Shown here in pieces: positions 56,647-64,000 of a stretch of DNA of 64,000 nucleotides. The stretch is from Protopterus annectens (lineage: Eukaryota > Chordata > Ceratodontiformes > Protopteridae): the NCBI RefSeq assembly GCF_019279795.1, contig NC_056744.1:901273904-901337903 (forward strand), in the 5' to 3' direction. Position 1 is the stretch's first letter; each line of letters begins with the position of its first letter. The notes below the pieces were generated by a model that ran no database searches, had not been told where the DNA came from, and saw nothing but the letters and a program-made list of their open reading frames with translations. Position numbers and translations under genes: made by a program.

Positions 56647-57053
56647 CAGGACATAATCACACACACATACACCTACCTAACTAAACAAACATAACAACAC
56701 ACACAAACACACTTAACCTACCTATAAGTAGGGGAGCAAGCCCCCATGCTCCCCCCACCCCCTACTTATATATTCTAACTCCGAGGTCACAGTAAACACA
56801 CAAACACACAACAAACACCGCCACACACACTCACACACACTAAAATCCCTACCCATTATTCTCAAATACACAACACTTACCTGAAACCCCAGATAAATCC
56901 ACAAACCGCACCACACATCACGAACGTTACACCATGATAGCGGCGGATTTGACATTTGTGGATTCGGCATGGTATAGTTTCGGTTAACTGCACTTCCCAC
57001 TATTCGGTCTTGATGTACTGAATTTCGACATTTCAATACATCGAGATTGTCTA
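56462..57053. mobile_element. AC-rich non-autonomous DNA transposon with about 60-bp TIRs
   Basis: The left end (ACAATCTTGAAATACTGAAA, TGTCGAATTTCAGTATTTTG, AGACTGAATAGTCGGAA) and the reverse complement of the right end (ACAATCTCGATGTATTGAAA, TGTCGAAATTCAGTACATC, AAGACCGAATAGTGGGAA) match over about 60 bp. Each end also folds on itself (ACTGAAAT...ATTTCAGT). CTA occurs just outside both ends and could be a 3-bp target duplication, though one base at the left junction does not fit neatly. The interior is AC-rich without ORFs, and a GGGGAGCAAGCCCCCATGCT region near 56735 forms a hairpin. Confidence 0.8.
56570..56643. repeat. (AC)n microsatellite inside the TIR element
   Basis: About 37 AC units. 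Confidence 0.97.
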
Positions 57054-57057
57054 GTGC

Positions 57058-57060
<3 letters not shown>

Positions 57061-57127
<67 letters not shown>
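57061..57127. repeat. (AT)n followed by (GA)n
   Basis: AT tract to 57105, then GA units to 57127, directly next to the TIR element. Confidence 0.97.
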
Positions 57128-57600
57128 CTATAAAACACACTGAGTTATTCTTGAACTACAATAGTTACCTCAAATATAATCTGATTTAGACATTTGTTTT
57201 CATTGTATTTCAGTCTTCCAAAAAATAGCAGTAGTAATACACAGGCATTTTAAACAATACTGCTTCTGTTCTGCTAAAAATAAACAGTGATGGGATGCAG
57301 GGAGCCAGACAGTGATCCTGTGGAATTTTCCAGCTCACTGAATTACTACTGGTACATCAAATCATCTTTCAAGAATGTTAAGTGACTGTGGTACGTGTAG
57401 TAAAACATGATATTCTTTCCAGATAATATATACTGATGACAAATGGGTAAAGGACCTAATCCTATGACTAACAGAAAATATGAAGAAGTGTTAAATAAAT
57501 CAATAGAGGTCTCTCTTCAAATAATTATTTCAAATATGTTGTTAAACATCCTGCATAACATCAAAAAATAAGTAATAAAAAGTAATAGGGAAAACACCAG
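57128..57600. other. Unassigned sequence
   Basis: No gene or repeat was recognised. Confidence 0.3.
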
Positions 57601-57699
57601 GCACAGGATTCCCAAGCACTTCAAAAGCCACAGCAGTCCACTCAATGTATATTAAAAAATGAACAGTCTTTTATTCACATCAAGTACTCCATAAGATTT

Positions 57700-57740
57700 A
57701 ACGCTTTTGTCTACTGCACCATAGACTTCATCAGAATCAT
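57700..57740 (-). ncRNA. Hammerhead-like motif in third PLE, core base changed
   Basis: Minus strand: CTGATGA (57734-57728), one extra A, stem GTCTA/TAGAC with loop TGGTGCAG, then AAAA where GAAA is expected. The stem is perfect, but the conserved G of GAAA is lost. Confidence 0.4.
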
Positions 57741-58139
57741 TAAAAAACATTCACCATTGATATTTATACCATTTTCAAGCCAATCAGTTCATTAATTAAT
57801 AGCAACTACTTCATTAGCTAAAAGCAACAGTAACAAACTGCCATGTGAGTTCCAGTCAAACAACTGCATATATAAAACACTAAAACTTATAAATAAACAA
57901 TATGAATAACTATTGTTATTCATAAGAAATATTAAAAACCTGATAGCAATGAACATGTTTTTATGGATTAAACTTGTGTTTTTATGATAAATATTCTATA
58001 AGATGTTCTAATGACAAGCTGAAGCTTAAGTTATATACAATACATGCATTACAGTGTGACATATTTATGACAATGATACTCTCGTTATTATAGCTACTAT
58101 TGTCTTAATTCCAGCACAGGTGTAATAGTAATGTTCAAA

Positions 58140-58889
58140 TTAATACCAGGGGCACAAGTTGCATTTAACAGCAACTGCCATCTCACCTCTCTCTTTCAAA
58201 ATAGCTTTTATATCCCCCCTCAGCTGTGATATAACTATTTCCACAATTCCAAACCTGAAGGCAGCACAAGTAGGATTAGCTACTATATGTCTATATAGAG
58301 CATTATTTTTGTCCTTTCTCCTTATATTATAAAGTTGTTTGTATATCATGTTTTTAAAAGCTCCACAGGTTTTCCCTATATAGAATGCAGCACATGTGTT
58401 TCACTTAGCTAAGTATATCACCTGCTTAGTATTACAGTTCCCTTTCTTAAAATATATCTTTGTTTTATTAACATTCTCTAGAATAATCTAGTTGTCTTCT
58501 ATGATAGCAAAGCACTGATTGCACCTACCACATTTCCTAGTACCTTCATTAGTTATTCCTTGTGCTTGTATACCTCTATTATATTCAAATTTATTTTTCA
58601 AGTTCGAGGCAGTTTTGTACATGAAGTTAGGCTTGTGGCCCAAGATTCTGCAAACCTCTGCATCACCTTTTAGGTAAGCCCAATTTCGTGCTACTATATT
58701 TTTTACTATTTCTGCTGTTGGACTATTTTCTAATATTAATGCTCTACTATAACTATTAATTCCCTCTGTATTTCTATTACTTACCAATTCTGCTCCTAAT
58801 AGTGGTTTATATTTTTTGCCCCATTCTCTCATAACATATTGGGAAACATCATTAATCATAGAAATGGGGTATCCTCTATCCTTAAACAT
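58140..58889 (-). pseudogene. PLE connector and GIY-YIG endonuclease, frame-broken
   Basis: Two open pieces. 58889-58488 covers the RT-endonuclease connector ending in the Cys knuckle KCGRCNQC. After a frame break near 58490 come NCNTKQVIYLAK, a TGA, NTCAAFYIGKTCGAFKN, and then the piece 58349-58140 (MIYKQLYNIRRKDKNNALYR ... VEIVISQLRGDIKAILKERG). The GIY-YIG core, the DIRR-like IRR helix and the C-terminal Glu-rich segment are all recognisable. One stop lies within the core, so this copy is inactive. Confidence 0.82.
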
Positions 58890-59060
58890 TCAGCCAATAT
58901 TGGCAATCTCACTCCTCATCTCCTCAAAGTCAGAGGTCATCTGACCTGCTCTTATACACTGCCCTTTCAGTATACTCTTTTTTTGTTCCCAAGGATGACA
59001 ACTAGTGTATTCTAAATAAGAATTACTAAAGGTGCTTTTCCTATATATTCTAGATTAATC

Positions 59061-59835
59061 CTGCATAACATGATTGGGGTAGCTATGTGTTTCATTACAG
59101 GAATATCCATACATATGGGATGATGATTAGTTAATGAAACCTGCTTAGAAAAAAGTTATATTCTCTTTGAGGTAATGTACATTCAAGCCATAATATGATT
59201 AACACCTCATTGCTTTCTGCTAAGCCTGTAAAACAACCTTTAAAACAGAAGTATGTTTTATTAAAAAAGTTTATTCAGGATTATTATTTGCTGTCCACAC
59301 TGCTTTCTGAACTAAAGTAATATGGTCTAAATGTTTTTCTTATTACTAGTGATTAGCTGTGAAACTCATTAAAAGAATTAGTCTATTGGTCAGTTAATAT
59401 GAATTTCTTTCTTATTTCATATTTTGACTGGATAGGCATGTTGATTTCTGACAATATTTTGTATGCATACCTTGGGATGAAAAGTCAGGAACATAGACAG
59501 TGGTGATGAATGGCTCTAGTAAGAAAGAAATGAAAATTAAGAAAGCTGATAACAAAACAATAAATATTTATGGGTGCATTACATATGTGCATTGACATAA
59601 AGATACACATATAGAATGTATTAAGCAAATGAGTCAGCTGATACTTTGCTTACCATATTATGATTTTATTTATGGATGCAGCCATTCAGCTTAAAGTACT
59701 TAGTGCTGAACTCGATCATTACATTGGCCAACATCACTTGCCAGTTCAGCACCTATGTTGCCTTATCCTTTCGTCTGCTGTGTTGTGGTCTTTAGTGGTC
59801 TCTGCAATGTTTATTCTGTCTCTGCTGTAGTCTCA
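59061..59835. other. Unassigned AT-rich sequence
   Basis: No gene or repeat was recognised. Confidence 0.3.
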
Positions 59836-59836
59836 G

Positions 59837-61144
59837 GTGGCCTCTTCAAAGGCAAAGTACCTAAAAGTACTGCTTTTGGTATCACATTTTGATTGCATTG
59901 CTCATCAGTCATCTGACTTGTTCACTATGTGTAGTAAAGTAATAAGTAATCTGTGGCACCATACAGTGAAGAAGGAAAGCAATGCACTGCCACAAGCCCC
60001 AAGCTACTTACCTCAGTCATCTGACTTGTTCACTATGTGTAGCAAAGTAATAAGTAATCTGTGGCACCATACAGTGAAGAAGGAAAACAATGCACTGCCA
60101 CAAGCCCCAAGCTACTTACCTCAGCCATCTGACTTGTTCACTATGTGTAGCAAAGTAATAAGTAATCTGTGGCACCATACAGTGAAGAAGGAAAGCAATG
60201 CACTGCCACAAGCCCCAAGCTACTTACCTCAGTCATCTGACTTGTTCACTATGTGTAGTAAAGTAATAAGTAATTTGTGGCACCATACAGTGAAGAAGGA
60301 AAGCAATGCACTGCCACAAGCCCCAAGCTACTTACCTCAGTCATCTGACTTGTTCACTATGTGTAGCAAAGTAATAAGTAATCTGTGGCACCATACAGTG
60401 AAGAAGGAAAGCTATGCACTGCCACAAGCCACAAGCTACTTACCTCAGTCATCTGACTTGTTCACTATGTGTAGTAAAGTAATAAGTAATCTGTGGCACC
60501 ATACAGTGAAGAAGGAAAGCAATGCACTGCCACAAGCCCCAAGCTACTTACCTCAGTCATCTGACTTGTTCACTATGTGTAGTAAAGTAATAAGTAATCT
60601 GTGGCACCATACAGTGAAGAAGGAAAGCAATGCACTGCCACAAGCCCCAAGCTACTTACCTCAGTCATCTGACTTGTTCACTATGTGTAGCAAAGTAATA
60701 AGTAATCTGTGGCACCATACAGTGAAGAAGGAAAGCAATGCACTGCCACAAGCCCCAAGCTACTTACCTCAGTCATCTGACTTGTTCACTATGTGTAGTA
60801 AAGTAATAAGTAATCTGTGGCACCATACAGTGAAGAAGGAAAGCAATGCACTGCCACAAGCCCCAAGCTACTTACCTCAGTCATCTGACTTGTTCACTAT
60901 GTGTAGTAAAGTAATAAGTAATCTGTGGCACCATACAGTGAAGAAGGAAAGCAATGCACTGCCACAAGCCCCAAGCTACTTACCTCAGTCATCTGACTTG
61001 TTCACTATGTGTAGTAAAGTAATAAGTAATCTGTGGCACCATACAGTGAAGAAGGAAAGCAATGCACTGCCACAAGCCCCAAGCTACTTACCTTTGTGCT
61101 CCCTCTGGCAAGATAGTGGCTATTGTCTCACATATCAGAACTGA
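59837..61144 (+). other. Repeat-encoded open frame of 435 codons
   Basis: One plus-strand frame stays open across the whole 108-bp array because the unit length is a multiple of three and that frame lacks a stop in the unit. It predicts eleven repeats of a 36-residue motif (SSDLFTMCSKVISNLWHH, then TVKKESNALPQAPSYLP) between 23 unique residues and 16 unique residues. Variation between units is low, and changes are as often replacing as silent (Ser/Asn, Ser/Pro, Asn/Tyr, Pro/Thr), so there is no sign of selection on protein. I favour a non-coding minisatellite; a repeat protein cannot be excluded without expression data. Confidence 0.35.
59906..61093. repeat. Minisatellite, eleven units of 108 bp
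   Basis: Units begin CATCTGACTTGTTCACTATG, continue TAGTAAAGTAATAAGTAATC and GCACCATACAGTGAAGAAGG, and end CCCCAAGCTACTTACCTCAG. All eleven are 108 bp with only a handful of substitutions in total, so amplification or homogenisation is recent. On the minus strand each unit has a consensus splice acceptor and donor (see findings). Confidence 0.97.
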
Positions 61145-62882
61145 ATTGCCTTAAGTTAAGGTTTCCTTTATTTTCCTCCACTTTTCAGTATTGCAAAGCT
61201 ACAGTGAATTGGAACTCTATATATTTTTTTCATGGAAATGTCTATGTTTAAAACTTACATGAAAATTGCTAGTAATCATATCATATATACATCATGCTTT
61301 TAGGAGCTGCATACCTCTCAGCCTCTGAGCATTAAAAGTCATAACACTGACCTTTAATAAAGGCATAGCACAAGGAGAGAAAACGCTCTTTTTTATTTTT
61401 CACAGTAGGAGGTCTTTATATACTAGGTCATTTCTAATTAGTGGTAGAGAGTCTATTTATAAGCTTAGTTTATTTATTAAAAAGGTCTGACTTTATGAGG
61501 GAAACCAATAAATCTATAAACAGCAAGGCAACATTTGAGGGTCAAAAATCATAGCACTATGCCCAAGTCATAGCAGTTGAGATGTATGAGCTTAGTAGAT
61601 GCATTAAGTTGAATGGATTAGAAACTTTGCTGAGAAATTGGATACTGACTTAGATATAATTTTGCATTTCTACTCAGTCTTAACCTGTATTTTTTATTCT
61701 ATTTATTGTCTAGGAAAGTCTGACTGCTAGAGTCCATTTTAAACGGAGATAGTGGGCTCTGCCAAGTCAGGCTTTCCTGATCAGCAAGCTAAAAAAAAAC
61801 CGAAACATATAGTTAAAGAGAAAGAGAGACTGACACACAGTTAGATGGGCAGACAGACAGATGCATATATTAATGGAATACATGGTCTATTGTGTGATTA
61901 ATTAACTGTTTTGTATTGCAGCTTCTTCCATGTACTGTTTTTTCACCTTATGTTAAGATAGTATTTCTCATTGATTTCAGCACCCACATAAACTGATTAT
62001 GTTTTTGCTGATTAGGTTGTTGGCCTGGCTGTACATGTTTTATGAATGGAGACTCTAGTGGATGTTTTTCTATTGTAATATTGAGGATTCGTTTAGAGAG
62101 CTTTCTTTTCTAATGTCAATACTCTACAAAGACAAAGTGGAAGTACAAAAATTTTAGGTAGGATATTCAAAATGTATAAGCAGACATTGTAATATGAAGT
62201 TTGACTGGCAAACTCATGAAAAAAATTCTGAAATTATATAAATTGTATAAAAATATGAAGTACTAACACTGATCTCTATTACATGGAGTATGCCATAGCA
62301 GAAATCATGAGGTAATTACCATGGTTATAAAATGTTATAATGTTACCTCTCTAAATATATTTAAGCTGCTATACAACTAGATTAAGTTGCAGCAACTATG
62401 AATCTATTTTACAATATCCTGATATACTTTTCCTTTCATTCCTTCATTTTAATTTCATGTTTAACCTAGCCAGCACCTGTTTGGGCAAACAAAGGATGCA
62501 AGGCAGAAAAACCATCTTGGATCGGATGTCAGTTCTTAACAATAGGCAGACCCACTCACAAACACATTACACACAGCTAAATGCAATTCGGTGTTTCCCA
62601 GTTCAGCCCATTGACAAGGGTTTGGGATATGGAACTATATATGAACATCCAATTAAATAAATATATAGGCACAGGGATGGGAGACAATACAGAATTCATC
62701 TCAGCTGGGACCTAAAATGAAAAAGAAAGTCCAGGCTGTGATGCAGCAACACTGTCTAGCTGTTTCTGAATGTTAATCTGACTGTTTTGTGAGACACATC
62801 CTCCATAAAATTTAGTCAACAAATTCATTAATGTAGTCATGAGTCCAGACTAAAACCAAGGAGAAAACCATTTAAGTTAAAA
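61145..62882. other. Unassigned AT-rich sequence
   Basis: No recognised gene or repeat. A short plus-strand ORF at 62457-62660 has no family signature. Confidence 0.35.
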
Positions 62883-63516
62883 GCAAAGTAACTTAAAATT
62901 AATAGACATAGTCAAATGCATTAAACAGGCTCATAATCAACTATAGGCAGCCATTTTCATACTCAAACCTAGAATACAATAAACTTCTGTACTAAGTGTT
63001 CCTAATGGTTAAATGAACCTAGATATTTTATTTGGAATTGTACAGTTTCAAAGTTTTTCCATCATTATAAAGACAGACATTATTTTAAATTATGTGTCAC
63101 CAGCACTGAACATCATTTAAATAATATCAATATACTGTATGTTGGTTAACTTCTAAAGAAAGTAGTTAATGTATATCTCTGCATATTATAAGAAAACAAG
63201 CAAAGTAACTTAAACTTAATAGACATAGTCAAATGCATTAAACAGGCTCATAATCAACTATAGGCAGCCATTTTCATACTCAAACCTAGAATACAATAAA
63301 CTTCTGTACTAAGTGTTCCTAATGGTTAAATGAACCTAGATATTTTATTTGGAATTGTACAGTTTCAAAGTTTTTCCATCATTATAAAGACAGACATTAT
63401 TTTAAATTATGTGTCACCAGCACTGAACATCATTTAAATAATATCAATATACTGTATGTTGGTTAACTTCTAAAGAAAGTAGTTAATATATATCTCTGCA
63501 TATTATAAGAAAACAC
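62883..63516. repeat. Tandem duplication, unit 317 bp
   Basis: GCAAAGTAACTTAAAATTAA at 62883 recurs as GCAAAGTAACTTAAACTTAA at 63200. The copies are nearly identical to their ends (ATATCTCTGCATATTATAAG, then AAAAC) and directly adjoined. No coding sequence inside. Confidence 0.97.
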
Positions 63517-64000
63517 GCTATGTGGCAGTAATAGTATAATTTAAATATAATCATTAAATCAATGTAAAATTCAAATTCTCTTTCATGCAGATAATGAAAA
63601 TGTGTTGGATGATAAATATAAAAGTGTTAATGAGCTGATATATGCTGTTCTGAAATCTGATCTTTATAAAGAAAAGGAAGCTTATACTGACTGTGACAAA
63701 TCGCAAAACCATGAAAATTATTTGAATTTTATTTAGAGGTATGTCAGCTCCTTTCACTCATGCATTGCATTGCTAAAATATTGTTTCTTACGGAAACAAT
63801 CCTTGGTTATGATTATGTAAAATAAAGAGTTTGTACACAATGATACCTGCCAAGAAGAGACAGTGCTGTTTCCCCTCAGAGACTGACTCTCCAAAATGAT
63901 GCACAGATATATAAGCATATAAACAGCAGTGTCATCAGTTATTTTCCTCATGAACTCTAATGCTGTGGAGAGTGTCTGGTGCAAAATCATAACAGAAACC
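63517..64000. other. Unassigned AT-rich sequence
   Basis: Nothing recognised up to the end of the window. Confidence 0.3.

Larger units (their letters stand above)
57640..59060 (-). mobile_element. Third Penelope-like element, 3' part
   Basis: Minus strand, from 59060: a short RT C-terminal remnant, then MFKDRGYPISMINDVSQYV (58889), NWAYLKGDAEVCRILGHKP and RKCGRCNQC (Cys knuckle). After a frame break come VIYLAK, FYIGKTCGAFKN and the rest of GIY-YIG, then about 450 bp of AT-rich 3' region with a hammerhead-like motif, ending near 57640. Sequence divergence from the other two PLEs indicates a separate family. The 5' half is missing. Confidence 0.85.

Noticed and set aside
59837-61144. CRISPR array interpretation of the 108-bp repeats
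   Set aside because: Units are contiguous with no unique spacers, and the genome context is vertebrate.
62457-62660. Small host exon or retroviral fragment
   Set aside because: A 67-codon ORF without recognisable domain, splice context or repeat match.

Overview
This window looks like part of a very repeat-rich vertebrate genome. I found no host protein gene, tRNA gene or rRNA gene that I could defend. Nearly everything recognisable is mobile DNA or tandem repeat: Penelope-like elements (PLEs) with GIY-YIG endonuclease, a DIRS tyrosine-recombinase retroelement, several CR1-like LINE copies of one family, PIF/Harbinger genes, foldback/MITE-like elements and tRNA-derived SINEs, including one of V-SINE type. 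Long (TG)n and (AT)n tracts are frequent, and coding remnants often carry CpG-decay-type stops. The combination of CR1, DIRS, PLE, Harbinger and V-SINE suggests a large-genome lungfish or amphibian. That is an inference from element content, not from any host gene.

Layout. 1-3.8 kb: a 137-bp duplication, a decayed Harbinger transposase (+), and a hairpin-rich foldback element holding a telomere-like CCCTAA minisatellite. 5.4-6.7 kb and 11.1-12.0 kb: two tandem arrays of tRNA-like cassettes. Between and around them are CR1-like fragments (7.0-7.5 kb +, 8.6-10.6 kb -), a Harbinger MYB/SANT-like pseudogene (13.0-13.5 kb -) and a long inverted repeat (14.3-14.8 kb). 16-18.3 kb: dispersed repeats with an (AT)n core. 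18.6-20.7 kb: sequence without recognised repeats. 20.75 kb: a SINE whose tail matches the CR1 tail further right. 22.6-24.1 kb: an approximately 175-bp tandem array.

25.49-29.54 kb holds the best-preserved element: a PLE on the minus strand with a 15-bp target-site duplication. It carries an ORF1, a reverse transcriptase with all core motifs and a GIY-YIG endonuclease, separated only by small frame changes, and it ends in a hammerhead-like motif. 30.7-32.9 kb: another CR1-like copy (-). 33-38 kb: dispersed repeats, a full V-SINE and putative Harbinger accessory exons. 38.9-44.7 kb: a LINE remnant, then two PLE remnants lying head to head with a 370-bp DIRS-terminus-like element with inverted repeats between them. 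44.7-50.8 kb: a degenerate DIRS element (-) in the order gag, RT/RNase H, tyrosine recombinase, with about 1.5 kb inserted in gag.

51.5-52.9 kb: a 390-bp tandem repeat, one unit of which was split by a SINE. 53.2-56.5 kb: the best CR1 copy (-), with an esterase tail and APE endonuclease in one ORF. 56.46-57.05 kb: an AC-rich element with about 60-bp terminal inverted repeats. 57.6-59.1 kb: a third PLE family (-). 59.9-61.1 kb: eleven near-identical 108-bp units that are open in one frame on the plus strand and carry matched splice-site consensus on the minus strand. 62.9-63.5 kb: a 317-bp tandem duplication.

Functionally this is a record of element interaction. CR1-type enzymes plausibly mobilise the SINE with the matching tail. 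PLEs carry their own RT, endonuclease and possibly an RNA-processing motif. Tandem amplification has acted on pieces of several repeats.
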